Positions 9,520-18,481 of a DNA stretch of 64,000 bases are shown here, piece after piece. The stretch is taken from NCBI RefSeq assembly GCF_034067285.1, contig NZ_CP139286.1, positions 3,596,001-3,660,000 on the forward strand, read 5' to 3'. The stretch is from Acinetobacter pittii. GTDB lineage: Bacteria; Pseudomonadota; Gammaproteobacteria; Pseudomonadales; Moraxellaceae. A program made the position numbers and the translations under genes. Positions within the stretch are counted from its first letter, which is position 1. Each line of letters begins with the position of its first letter. The notes under the pieces were generated by a model. That model was not told where the DNA came from. It did no database searches and saw only the letters and a program-made list of their open reading frames with translations.

Positions 9520-10568
9520 TTGCTAATAGTTTCTAACTTTACTGGCATATTTACACTTACATCCTGTATTACTTTTTTACCTAAAATTTCATCATAAAAT
9601 TTAGGTGGTAGTCCATAGCCAGGACGGACACTACGGATGCTAGACTCATCAATCACATCACCCGCTTTTAAGTCTTTTACAAAGTAAAGCGAACGTCTAA
9701 ATTGAGCATTACCTTGTTCACTAGACTTTCTTCCATAGTCAACACCACCAAGAGCTTGCCATGCGGTTTTTGCAGATTGACATAAGTGTTGCAACTCTTT
9801 TGGTTCTAAAGAGAAACTATCATCTGGTCCGCCACCATTACGATCAAGAGTAAAGTGTTTTTCAATTAAACATGCACCTAATGCCACAGCAGTAATTGCA
9901 GTTGTGTTATCTAAAGTATGATCAGACAATCCAATTGGGACATCAAATGATTTCGCCATATCAACCATAGTGAGCAAATTATAATCTTCTGCAGGAGCAG
10001 GATAACCACTCACACAATGTAAAACCACAAGCTCTTTACATCCACCATCGTAAGCAGCTTGAATTGCCTCACCAATTTCTTCTTTATCTGCCATGCCTGT
10101 AGAGATAATCATTGGTTTACCAGTTGAAGCTACATATTTAATTAGTGGTAAGTCAACCGCCTCAAAAGAAGCAATTTTATATGCGGGAGCATTAAGATCT
10201 TCAAGTAAATCTACTGCTGTCCGGTCAAATGGAGAACTAAAAATGGTAATGTCTAAAGCACGAGCATGTTCAAAAAGAGGTTTATGCCATTCCCATGGCA
10301 TTTGAGCTTTTTGATAGAGTTCATATAAAGATTGACCATCCCATAAACCACCACGAATCATAAACTCTTCATTTTGGCTATTAAGCGTAATAGTATCTGC
10401 ACTATATGTTTGCAGTTTGATCGCATCTGCACCGCAACGCTTTGCTTCTTCAATAATTTTTAGGGCTGTTTCTAAACGTCCGTTATGGTTTGCTGAAAGC
10501 TCAGCAATTACATAGGGTGGAAAGTCTGTACCAATATTACGGTTATTAATTGTAATTTTTTTGCTCAT
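9516..10568 (-). CDS. pseI: pseudaminic acid synthase
   Basis: Condenses 2,4-diacetamido-2,4,6-trideoxy-L-altrose with phosphoenolpyruvate to give pseudaminic acid. The 350 residues comprise an N-terminal NeuB-type TIM barrel (YVIAELSANHNG at about 19-30, KLQTY at about 52-56, the IEKHFT and DRNGGGPDDSFSLEP segments near 235-260) and a C-terminal SAF/antifreeze-like domain from about residue 285 (VKDLKAGDVI, RPGYGLPP). Length and domain order match PseI/NeuB synthases. It is the last enzyme of the nonulosonic acid module, two bases after pseH. In Acinetobacter K-locus naming this corresponds to psaF. PseI is preferred to LegI/NeuB because of the PseB/PseC/PseH/PseG neighbours. Confidence 0.93.
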   Translation of the reverse strand: MSKKITINNRNIGTDFPPYVIAELSANHNGRLETALKIIEEAKRCGADAIKLQTYSADTITLNSQNEEFMIRGGLWDGQSLYELYQKAQMPWEWHKPLFEHARALDITIFSSPFDRTAVDLLEDLNAPAYKIASFEAVDLPLIKYVASTGKPMIISTGMADKEEIGEAIQAAYDGGCKELVVLHCVSGYPAPAEDYNLLTMVDMAKSFDVPIGLSDHTLDNTTAITAVALGACLIEKHFTLDRNGGGPDDSFSLEPKELQHLCQSAKTAWQALGGVDYGRKSSEQGNAQFRRSLYFVKDLKAGDVIDESSIRSVRPGYGLPPKFYDEILGKKVIQDVSVNMPVKLETISK

Positions 10569-10569
10569 A

Positions 10570-11085
10570 TCATTTTTCCTCTAGCCACTCTTTTCGTAGC
10601 AAACCGAACTGATGTATATCAAATTCGCCACGTTCATCTTTAAAATGTTTTCTCAATAAACCTTCTTGCAAAAAGCCCATTTTTTTGTGAAAACTCAATG
10701 ATTTTTCATTGAAATCTAAAACTTGACCAAAAACTTTTTCAATCTTAAGTTGCTCAAATGCAAAATCTAGTGCAGTACTGCCCAATAAATGACCCATTCC
10801 CTTTTCAGCTTGAGGTTTTATATAAAACCCCCACTCATAAACTGAACTGTTGGGAACTGCAATAAATGAAATATAACCTTGGGGCTGCTGCTGATATTCA
10901 AAGATGAAAAATAATCGATCAGTTCTTTCTTTGTTACGCTCAAACCAAGCAAGGTGATCACTTAAAGCAATGATATCTGAATTGATCATCCATTTACGAA
11001 TTTCATCATGATTACGCCATTGCAAAACCATTTCCAGATCATTTGCATTTAACGCTCTAAGCTGCGCATTCTTCTTATCTAACAT
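10570..11085 (-). CDS. pseH: GNAT acetyltransferase of the pseudaminic acid pathway
   Basis: Predicted to N-acetylate the 4-amino group of the UDP-linked sugar made by PseC, using acetyl-CoA. The 171-residue GNAT fold begins with LRALNANDLEMVLQWRNHDEIRKWM, the typical PseH/RimJ-like start, and carries the acetyl-CoA loop region EKGMGHLLGSTALDFAF (about residues 93-110). It overlaps pseG by seven bases and lies between pseG and pseI, the standard order. In other Acinetobacter loci this is the position of an acyltransferase swap that changes the 7-N-acyl group; acetyl is the default guess here. Confidence 0.9.
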   Translation of the reverse strand: MLDKKNAQLRALNANDLEMVLQWRNHDEIRKWMINSDIIALSDHLAWFERNKERTDRLFFIFEYQQQPQGYISFIAVPNSSVYEWGFYIKPQAEKGMGHLLGSTALDFAFEQLKIEKVFGQVLDFNEKSLSFHKKMGFLQEGLLRKHFKDERGEFDIHQFGLLRKEWLEEK

Positions 11086-12176
11086 GCATTAAACTCTTCG
11101 GAAAAAATAGTTTTCAATAACAAATCTGTACCTAAACCTTCTGTAATAGATAAAGCCTTTTGATGCATTATGCTTAAGTGCATTTGATTAAACTGCTGCA
11201 ATGTCATTAACAATTTCTCGTTAAGCTCTGTTTGATCGAGAGAGACTGCTCCCCCTAAATCATGCAAATATTTTGCAATCATTTTTTGGTTATCTGCCAT
11301 ACAGACCATTATTGTAGGTAGTCCTAAACAACATCTTTCCCAAGCTGTACTTCCTGCAGCACCAATTGCCAAATCATGTTCAGCCATTAAATCAGCCATA
11401 TTATTGGCATTAATGAGAACCGTACTATGAAACGGGAGTTTTTTTGATAACTCCACAACTGACTCTTTCCATGGCGCATTAATCCCCATCACAACCGTAA
11501 CAGATAAATGCTGTCGTTGTTGACTATGAGATAAAAGCTCTAATACTGTTCCTGTTAAGTTATCTTTATCTATCCCACCTAAATTTACTAAAATACGTAA
11601 ATTTTCGTGATTATAAGATTTCGGATGTTGTTCTAACCATAATCTTTTTGTACGAAACTCTGGGCGTAATAAAGCGTAGCTTGGCCCCGTTAAATGACAC
11701 CCTTTCCGTTTATTGAGTTTCGCATAGTCTTCAGGTGTATTGGCTAAACCACAATCTAAAATAATATTGGCATCATGTTGTCGGTTCGCCAAATCATCAA
11801 TTGCAACAATCCAATTAACCTGTTGGCGCACAATTTGTTGCCATACAATTGAAAGACCGTAGTGATCTACGATCATCCAGTCTACGGGTTGTTCTTTCAA
11901 AATATCTAATGTTTCTTGGGCATCTTGTTGCTCGGTCACTCCTAACCAACGTTGATATTCTGACAAACTATCGGAGTTGTTTAGAGCTGGTTCAGGTAAA
12001 ACATAGACCATATAACCATGTTGGCGCACAAACTCAATCAGATTACCTTGATGTTGCCGACAAATAAAATAACTTTCATGGCCTTGTTTCACCAAGGCAT
12101 CAGCAATAGATAAACAACGAACTACATGGCCTGAGCCTATATGTAAAGAAGCATCAGCTCTAAAACAAAACTTCAT
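11079..12176 (-). CDS. pseG: UDP-2,4-diacetamido-2,4,6-trideoxy-altropyranose hydrolase
   Basis: Removes UDP from the 4-acetylated sugar nucleotide before condensation by PseI. A MurG-like GT-B hydrolase; from ATG 12176 it is 365 residues. This start puts the conserved GSGHVVRC so that His falls at residue 17, the position of the catalytic His reported for Campylobacter PseG. A longer frame from ATG 12203 adds nine residues with no family support. Later motifs include VDHYGL, DCGLAN, NLGG and GAAGSTAWERCCLGLP (about residues 270-290), the UDP-binding region. The gap to the upstream SDR gene is 45 bases, the largest within this module. Confidence 0.92.
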   Translation of the reverse strand: MKFCFRADASLHIGSGHVVRCLSIADALVKQGHESYFICRQHQGNLIEFVRQHGYMVYVLPEPALNNSDSLSEYQRWLGVTEQQDAQETLDILKEQPVDWMIVDHYGLSIVWQQIVRQQVNWIVAIDDLANRQHDANIILDCGLANTPEDYAKLNKRKGCHLTGPSYALLRPEFRTKRLWLEQHPKSYNHENLRILVNLGGIDKDNLTGTVLELLSHSQQRQHLSVTVVMGINAPWKESVVELSKKLPFHSTVLINANNMADLMAEHDLAIGAAGSTAWERCCLGLPTIMVCMADNQKMIAKYLHDLGGAVSLDQTELNEKLLMTLQQFNQMHLSIMHQKALSITEGLGTDLLLKTIFSEEFNAC

Positions 12177-12221
12177 CTTTATACATCTATTAAGTTTTTG
12201 CATACAGCAAATTATTTTTAA

Positions 12222-13022
12222 TTACCAACTTGTCCACCCACCATCGACAACGATATTGGCACCGTTTACATAAGAGGAAGCAGGAGAGGCTAAAAATAAT
12301 ACTGGTCCTTTTATTTCTTCTGAACGCCCTATACGCCCCATTGGCACTTTTTTACTCAACATATCAATGAATAAGGGATTTGAATTTTGTACTTGGTCCG
12401 AAGGAAATGGTCCAGGAGAAACAGCATTTACTCGAATCTTTTCAAGTCCAAACTCACATGCTGCATATTTAGTCCATTGCAATAGGGCTGCCTTTGCAGC
12501 ACCGTAGAATGGAGGATTTACTTGACTAGATGATGCATAAATCTTCGGATCTGGACTTACCATGGCATACATAGAAGATATATTAATAACCGATGCATCC
12601 TTACATTGCGCCACAGCTAATCTTAAATTTGGGAGTAATGCTTGCATAAGACGGTGAGCAGCTACTAATGAAGTATTATAACTTTCAAGATAGGATTGTT
12701 CTTTACTTACTTCAATATTACCCGCACCTCCAGCGTACGCATTATTAATAAGAATATGTAAAGGCTCATCTTGTAATGTATAAGCAAATGAACGAACTGC
12801 AGTCTCAGAAGACACATCAAATACTGCACATTCTGCATGCAAACCCTTAGCTTGGATTTTATCTACCAACCTTTGACAATTAGCTCGTGATCGGGAATTT
12901 ATAAATACTTTCGCACCTGCCTCTGCTAGAGCAAATGCCATAGAAGTTCCCAAATAGCCCACTGCACCTGTAATTAAAGCTGTCTTTCCTTTTAAAGAGA
13001 AAATTTCTATGCCATGTGTCAT
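12222..13022 (-). CDS. SDR-family oxidoreductase inside the pseudaminic acid module
   Basis: A 266-residue classical short-chain dehydrogenase/reductase: TGAVGYLG cofactor loop (19-25), INNAYAGG (92-99), catalytic Ser150 and Tyr173-x3-Lys177 (YGAAK), and C-terminal DGGW. All catalytic positions are present. It resembles gluconate-5-dehydrogenase-like and PtmA-like enzymes found in flagellar or capsular nonulosonic acid clusters. It lies four bases after the pseF-like fusion and 45 before pseG, so is co-transcribed with the pathway, yet none of the six canonical steps needs it. A role in modifying the sugar or supplying a precursor is only inference. Confidence 0.85.
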   Translation of the reverse strand: MTHGIEIFSLKGKTALITGAVGYLGTSMAFALAEAGAKVFINSRSRANCQRLVDKIQAKGLHAECAVFDVSSETAVRSFAYTLQDEPLHILINNAYAGGAGNIEVSKEQSYLESYNTSLVAAHRLMQALLPNLRLAVAQCKDASVINISSMYAMVSPDPKIYASSSQVNPPFYGAAKAALLQWTKYAACEFGLEKIRVNAVSPGPFPSDQVQNSNPLFIDMLSKKVPMGRIGRSEEIKGPVLFLASPASSYVNGANIVVDGGWTSW

Positions 13023-13026
13023 AAAT

Positions 13027-14649
13027 TTAGCTCCAAAGTGCAGGATTTAAGGTTTTTTCTTGAAGTTTAGGTCTAGAGCTTAAAATTGAGTCAATTTCCT
13101 CAGGTGAAAGACCAGGCAAACACATGACTTTTATATTTTCTAAAAGTTGTGCTGTTGTCTCAACCCCTACAACAACTCCATCAACCCATTCAAGTGAATT
13201 AACAAATTTCAGGCAAAACTCCATAATGGATGACCCTTGAATTAGATGACGTTGTTCTTCTAACCAATTCAAAACTGACTCAGCATGTTCAACATGAGCC
13301 CGTTGCCAATATGCTTTATTTGTACTAACTAATAAACCTTGTAATAAAGTACTACGAACGTGAATTTTTAAATCTCGCACTTGCTTCTGAGCCATAATTT
13401 TAGATACAAGAGTATCCCAGCGCCAATCTAATACATTGTAAGGCAGCTGAATAATTTCAATTTCAGCTATTGTTAAAACTTGCTCCAATTCCTCAGGAGT
13501 TTGGACAGAAACTCCTAAAGATTTTATAAGTTTTTGTTCTCGATGAAATAAAAGCCTAGACCAAACTCTCCCTTCACAAACTAGCATTTGTGAAGCTCGA
13601 TGTAACATAAGTATATCCAATACTGAAGTATGCAATGCAGTACATGATTGATAAATACTAGAGTCAACAAAAGCGTCTATATTTAAACCATTAATCTCTA
13701 AAGATTCATCTATCGTAGGTGACAATTTAGTAATAACTTTTGCTCTTCCTTGCCAACCAGCCTTCAAGGTATTTCCAATAACCTCTTCACTATCACCATA
13801 AGCACGAGCAGTATCTATAAATTCAGCCCCATTGATGATTGCTGTCTTAACAATACCTTCCGCAACAGCTTGACTTGGCTTGCCTTCCGTATTTGCTATA
13901 CCATAATCTAAACCTAATTGAGCAGTGCCCAATACTAGCTTCTTAGCAAGATTTTTTTGTTCAGGTTGATAAAAATTCAACTCTTCTAGTTTTTTTGCCA
14001 AAGACAACGCAGATTCTTGTACAGGACAATCAATATTTAATAATAGTTGCTGTATTACTAAATAATCATCTAAACAATCTATTGTGCAACGATAATTACC
14101 TAGATTTAGTGTTCTATACTTAGCAAAATAATTCTCACCAAATTTACGTTTAACAAAGGGAGTTACATGCTCTAAATCAAATTTATCATTTGTAGAAACT
14201 ACTGCTTCACGTAAATGCTTCAATTTAGTTAATTCTACACTCATACCATACGGCAAACCAGACTGCTCACCATTACAACATGAATACTCCAAATTACGTT
14301 CAATAAAATCTTTTTCAATTTCATCTAATAATAAACCATCGGGGAGAACATTATCTGCTGTCAATCTAAACACTAAAGTATCATCATTATAGTGTTCTAA
14401 GGCCGATACTATCCGTAGCAGAGTGTTATTTAAACTTCCTCTGTAACATGAAATCTCATATTTTTTTAAAGCATTAGCTAAAGCATCATCGGTTCTTTCA
14501 TTAGAAGTCGCAACTATAACAGGACGCCCCGTATTACTCGCACGTTTAGCAGCCAATACCACCACAGGCATTCCGGCTAAATGCAATAATACTTTACCTG
14601 GTAACCTTGAGGAATTTGTTCGAGCTTGCAGAACTACAACGCTATTCAA
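13027..14649 (-). CDS. pseF: CMP-pseudaminic acid cytidylyltransferase fused to an aldo/keto reductase
   Basis: A two-domain protein of 540 residues, about twice the length of a stand-alone PseF. Residues 1-230 form a NeuA/KdsB-type cytidylyltransferase (VVVLQARTNSSRLPGKVL at 4-21, RLTADN at 95-100, YGMSVEL, EHVTPF), which activates the nonulosonic acid with CTP. Residues 237-540 form an aldo/keto reductase: LGTAQLGLDYG at 240-250 with the full AKR tetrad Asp279, Tyr284, Lys308 and His350. Because all four catalytic residues remain, the second domain is probably active. It overlaps pseC by four bases. In Acinetobacter naming the equivalent position is psaC; I cannot confirm whether psaC usually has the second domain. 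Confidence 0.87.
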   Translation of the reverse strand: MNSVVVLQARTNSSRLPGKVLLHLAGMPVVVLAAKRASNTGRPVIVATSNERTDDALANALKKYEISCYRGSLNNTLLRIVSALEHYNDDTLVFRLTADNVLPDGLLLDEIEKDFIERNLEYSCCNGEQSGLPYGMSVELTKLKHLREAVVSTNDKFDLEHVTPFVKRKFGENYFAKYRTLNLGNYRCTIDCLDDYLVIQQLLLNIDCPVQESALSLAKKLEELNFYQPEQKNLAKKLVLGTAQLGLDYGIANTEGKPSQAVAEGIVKTAIINGAEFIDTARAYGDSEEVIGNTLKAGWQGRAKVITKLSPTIDESLEINGLNIDAFVDSSIYQSCTALHTSVLDILMLHRASQMLVCEGRVWSRLLFHREQKLIKSLGVSVQTPEELEQVLTIAEIEIIQLPYNVLDWRWDTLVSKIMAQKQVRDLKIHVRSTLLQGLLVSTNKAYWQRAHVEHAESVLNWLEEQRHLIQGSSIMEFCLKFVNSLEWVDGVVVGVETTAQLLENIKVMCLPGLSPEEIDSILSSRPKLQEKTLNPALWS

Positions 14650-15806
14650 ACCAACACCTCTTTGAGTATTTGATAGACATACTGAATTTGCTCATCAGTC
14701 AAATCAGGGAACATTGGTAAGCTAATAGCCGCCTCGTAATAAGCCTCAGCTTCAGGGAAGTCCCCTTGCTTAAAACCAAGCTGCTCATAATAAGGTTGAG
14801 TATGTACTGGAATATAATGTACGTTGACACCAATACCTTTCTCTCGCAACGTTTCAAAGATTTCTTTACGCCCTTTGCTCAACTCATCAAGTTTTAAACG
14901 GATAACGTATAAATGTAATCCTGAGTATGTTTCTGGCAATTGATAAGGCGTAATTAAGGGTAAATCTTTTAATAATTCATTATATTTTTTTGCAATTTCA
15001 TGTCGTTTAGCCACAAAAGCCTCTAGACGGGTCAATTGTGTAACACCCAGAGCCGCTTGTAACTCAGTCATACGGTAGTTATAACCCAACTCTACCTGCT
15101 GATAATACCATGGGCCTTCTGAAGGTTTAGTCATAAACTCAGGGTTACGAGTTACACCATGACTACGTAATAAATCGATTTTCTTGGCTAACTCTTCATT
15201 ATTAGTAAGTGCCATTCCACCTTCAGCAGTCGTAATAATTTTGACAGGATGAAAGCTGAAGATTGTAATATCAGAGTACCGGTTAGAACCAATATAATTT
15301 TCTTTATATTTACCGCCAATGGCATGGGATGCATCTTCAATAATACTAAAACCATACTCTTGAGAAAGCGCATAAATTTTTTCCATATCACATGGCTGCC
15401 CACATAAATGTACAGGCACGACAATCTTAGGTAATTTATTATTTTGTTTTGCAACCTCTAGTTTTGCTTTTAAAGCATCAACTGAAAGGTTATAGGTATC
15501 TGAGTCGATATCAACGAAATCAACATCAGCTCCACAATATAAAGCACAATTTGATGAAGCAACAAAGGTAATAGGAGACGTCCAAAGAACATCTCCTTTT
15601 TTCAATCCCAATGCCAAACAAGCTACATGTAGAGCTGACGTCGCGCTATTCATAGCAAAGGCATATTTAGCCCCTACCAGATCTGCAACTGATTTTTCAA
15701 ACAATGGAACTTGCGGTCCTTGTGTCAAAAAGTCAGATTGAAGAACCTGAATAACTGCATCAATATCTGCCTGATTTATATTTTGTTTGCCATATGGGAT
15801 GAACAT
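14646..15806 (-). CDS. pseC: UDP-4-amino-4,6-dideoxy-N-acetyl-L-altrosamine transaminase
   Basis: PLP-dependent aminotransferase of the DegT/DnrJ/EryC1 family that adds the 4-amino group to the keto sugar produced by PseB. The 386 residues match PseC length. The N-terminal FIPYGKQNINQADIDAV is typical; the PLP lysine is Lys189 in SFHPVK, the cofactor-binding Asp is in EDASHAIGG (about 157-165), and TSATSALH-type residues lie at 53-60. It begins one base after the pseB stop. The psa-type name would be psaB. Regulation is through the operon. Confidence 0.95.
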   Translation of the reverse strand: MFIPYGKQNINQADIDAVIQVLQSDFLTQGPQVPLFEKSVADLVGAKYAFAMNSATSALHVACLALGLKKGDVLWTSPITFVASSNCALYCGADVDFVDIDSDTYNLSVDALKAKLEVAKQNNKLPKIVVPVHLCGQPCDMEKIYALSQEYGFSIIEDASHAIGGKYKENYIGSNRYSDITIFSFHPVKIITTAEGGMALTNNEELAKKIDLLRSHGVTRNPEFMTKPSEGPWYYQQVELGYNYRMTELQAALGVTQLTRLEAFVAKRHEIAKKYNELLKDLPLITPYQLPETYSGLHLYVIRLKLDELSKGRKEIFETLREKGIGVNVHYIPVHTQPYYEQLGFKQGDFPEAEAYYEAAISLPMFPDLTDEQIQYVYQILKEVLV

Positions 15807-15807
15807 T

Positions 15808-16806
15808 TTAGATATTTCCTACTTTCTCAGCGTTTTCAGTTAACCATTTTTGTAAATCTTCTGGACTCATCCATTCAGTATTATTATCACTAGAATAGTG
15901 GAAACCTTCTGGGACTCTCTTACCGTCTTTAATACGTTCTGCCGTCTCTGCCCAATCATTAATTACAGGCAAGATTTTATAATGTTCTGGATATTCATAA
16001 GTATAATAAGCATCTTCGACACTAATCATTTGCTCATGTAATTTCTCACCAGGTCGAATCCCAACGACTTCTTGTTTTGCTTCTGGTGCAACAACATTAG
16101 CAAGCTCTGTTACTTTCATTGAAGGGATTTTTTTCACATAAATCTCGCCTCCAACCATATCTTCAAACGCATGCCAAACAAGCTCTACACCTTGCTCTAA
16201 AGAGATCATGAAACGTGTCATGCGGTCATCAGTGATTGGTAAAATACCTTTATCTTTAATTGACATAAAGAAAGGAATAACCGAACCACGAGAACCCATT
16301 ACATTACCGTAACGAACAACTGAAAATTTCGTACCATGCTCACCAGAATAGGCATTACCAGCAACAAACAATTTATCAGAAGCAAGTTTTGTTGCACCGT
16401 ATAGGTTAATTGGACTACTTGCTTTGTCTGTTGAAAGAGCCACTACACCTTTTACATTTTTATCAATACAAGCATCAATTAGATTCATTGCGCCATTAAT
16501 ATTTGTTTTGATACATTCAAATGGGTTGTACTCGGCAGTTGGTACAATCTTTGTTGCTGCCGCATGTACTACATAATCAACACCATCTAAAGCACGATAT
16601 AAACGTTCTTTATCACGTACATCACCAATGAAAAAACGAACACGGCTATCGTCTTTAAACTTCTTTGCCATCTCCCATTGTTTCATTTCATCACGAGAAA
16701 AAATAATTATTTTTTTAGGATTATATTTTTCCAATGTCATAGGAACAAATGTATTACCAAAAGAACCTGTTCCACCAGTTACTAATATTGTTGAGCCTTG
16801 TAACAT
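15808..16806 (-). CDS. pseB: UDP-N-acetylglucosamine 4,6-dehydratase (inverting)
   Basis: First committed step to pseudaminic acid: dehydrates and C5-epimerises UDP-GlcNAc to the 4-keto-L-arabino sugar. This 332-residue extended SDR has the NAD loop TGGTGSFG (10-17), STDKASSPINLYGATK containing the Asp-Lys pair and Tyr-x3-Lys, and C-terminal HYSSDNN. Length and motifs fit the soluble PseB/FlaA1 group, not the large membrane PglF/WbpM group. It starts 46 bases after gna in the same operon. Inverting (PseB) rather than retaining chemistry is taken from the PseC/H/G/I company. Confidence 0.95.
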   Translation of the reverse strand: MLQGSTILVTGGTGSFGNTFVPMTLEKYNPKKIIIFSRDEMKQWEMAKKFKDDSRVRFFIGDVRDKERLYRALDGVDYVVHAAATKIVPTAEYNPFECIKTNINGAMNLIDACIDKNVKGVVALSTDKASSPINLYGATKLASDKLFVAGNAYSGEHGTKFSVVRYGNVMGSRGSVIPFFMSIKDKGILPITDDRMTRFMISLEQGVELVWHAFEDMVGGEIYVKKIPSMKVTELANVVAPEAKQEVVGIRPGEKLHEQMISVEDAYYTYEYPEHYKILPVINDWAETAERIKDGKRVPEGFHYSSDNNTEWMSPEDLQKWLTENAEKVGNI

Positions 16807-16851
16807 CTCTTCCTCATTTTTTAAACAAATTAAATTATTAATTAAATAAAA

Positions 16852-18126
16852 TCAAAGTCTAATATTGGTCTCTGATTTATCTAAAACATACTTCAAGTCA
16901 TAGAGTACGTGTTTCTCTTTGCCTAAGGCATGAAACTCTTGTGCACTCATAGATTTAAACTGATTATGTGCTACGGCAATGACGATCGCATCATACAAGC
17001 CTTGTTGTAATTCTTTAATTGGCGCTAAACCATATTCGTGTTGTACTTCTGTATCATTGACCCAGGGATCATAGATATCTAAATCTAGATCATACTCTTT
17101 AAGAGCTTTAATAAAGTCAACAATTTTTGTATTACGAATATCTGGGCAGTTTTCTTTAAAACTGAGGCCCATTACTAAAATACGTGCACCAATCACTTGT
17201 ATACGCTGCTTCACCATTTCCTTAATGAGTTGCGTCGCTACATGTTCACCCATACGGTCATTTAAGCGGCGAGCTGCTAAAATAATTTCCGGATGCAATC
17301 CAATAGATTGGGCTTTATGGGTCAAATAATACGGATCTACACCAATACAGTGTCCACCTACCAACCCAGGACGAAATGGTAAAAAGTTCCACTTCGTTCC
17401 AGCGGCTTTAAGGACTTCTTCAGTATCAACACCTAACTTATTAAAAATAAGAGCTAATTCATTAATAAGAGCAATATTGACATCGCGCTGAGTGTTTTCA
17501 ATCACTTTAGCTGCTTCAGCAACCTTTATACTCGGTGCTTTATGTGTTCCCGCCTCAATAATCAGCTTATAAACGTCATCAACATAGTCAGCTACCTCAA
17601 GAGTTGAACCTGAAGTAATTTTTAAAATATTAGTTACACGGTGAAGCTTATCACCTGGGTTAATTCGCTCAGGACTATAACCTGCAAAAAAGTCTTGATT
17701 AAATTTTAAACCTGACACTTTTTCTAAAACAGGGATACATACTTCTTCTGTCGCACCTGGATATACGGTAGATTCATAAACCACCACATCCCCTTTTTTA
17801 AGCACTTGACCAATACTAGTTGAAGCTTTAACTAGTGGAGTTAGGTCAGGTTGTTTAAAGTCATCAATGGGCGTTGGAACGGTTACAATAAAAAAGTTAC
17901 AGTCATTTAATTCGTTTAGGTTTGCGGTATAGCTTAACTGAACTGCTTGCTGTAATTCTTGTTTAGAAACTTCTAAAGTATGGTCTTTACCACTTTTAAG
18001 CTCATCAATACGTTTTTGATAAATATCAAAACCCACGACTGGTACTTTTTTCCCAAACTCAACTGCCAATGGTAAGCCTACATAGCCCAACCCAATAATT
18101 GCTATTTTTAAATTGGCAATTTGCAT
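16852..18126 (-). CDS. gna: UDP-N-acetyl-hexosamine 6-dehydrogenase
   Basis: First gene of the long leftward K-locus operon, present at this place in nearly all A. baumannii K loci. The family oxidises UDP-GlcNAc or UDP-GalNAc to the uronic acid with NAD. Its 424 residues have an intact cofactor loop GLGYVG (12-17), the catalytic Lys/Asn region [12 protein letters not shown] (204-215), and the cysteine motif [11 protein letters not shown] with Cys260. The C-terminal [15 protein letters not shown] segment binds UDP. This intact enzyme contrasts with the degenerate ugd product of the same operon. A start at ATG 18126 leaves a leader and shared 355-bp promoter gap before wza. Confidence 0.94.
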   Translation of the reverse strand: MQIANLKIAIIGLGYVGLPLAVEFGKKVPVVGFDIYQKRIDELKSGKDHTLEVSKQELQQAVQLSYTANLNELNDCNFFIVTVPTPIDDFKQPDLTPLVKASTSIGQVLKKGDVVVYESTVYPGATEEVCIPVLEKVSGLKFNQDFFAGYSPERINPGDKLHRVTNILKITSGSTLEVADYVDDVYKLIIEAGTHKAPSIKVAEAAKVIENTQRDVNIALINELALIFNKLGVDTEEVLKAAGTKWNFLPFRPGLVGGHCIGVDPYYLTHKAQSIGLHPEIILAARRLNDRMGEHVATQLIKEMVKQRIQVIGARILVMGLSFKENCPDIRNTKIVDFIKALKEYDLDLDIYDPWVNDTEVQHEYGLAPIKELQQGLYDAIVIAVAHNQFKSMSAQEFHALGKEKHVLYDLKYVLDKSETNIRL

Positions 18127-18481
18127 ATAAACGAGCCTTTTTCCTTAGAGTTTATATCTAATAAATCATGCTTTTGGCACTGACAATGCAGCGTACTATA
18201 TCAGATTTTTAGTTATCCCCGCACATCAATTGTATAAATGTGTTTACAACATTTATAAGTAGAATCGATGAGTTTAGCTAAAATAATACATTTTTAATAT
18301 TTCTGGTAAATGACTATAGCTTAGATGCTCCTATCAGATAAACTAAACATACAAAGCACTACGATTTTTCGGTGTTTTTTCATTTCTTTTCAGCTAGAAT
18401 CTGTTCATCCTGCGTTTAATAGATACTTGTTAGTATGCAGTGAACAATATCAATTAAAGATAAATACACAAAGGGTTGCGT
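18127..18481. promoter_or_regulatory. divergent promoter region between gna and wza
   Basis: A 355-bp gap separates the two divergent capsule operons and must carry both promoters. On the minus strand a candidate extended -10, TGATATAGT, lies at 18195-18203 and would give gna a leader of about 60 bases. Toward wza, TAGAAT near 18393-18398 is a possible -10 without a convincing -35. I found no JUMPstart/ops element of the enterobacterial type. BfmR is known to influence K-locus transcription in A. baumannii, but no site is assigned here. Confidence 0.5.

Noticed and set aside
15188..15454. 88-residue frame on the minus strand within pseC
   Set aside because: Out-of-frame shadow of the aminotransferase gene, AT-rich chance frame.
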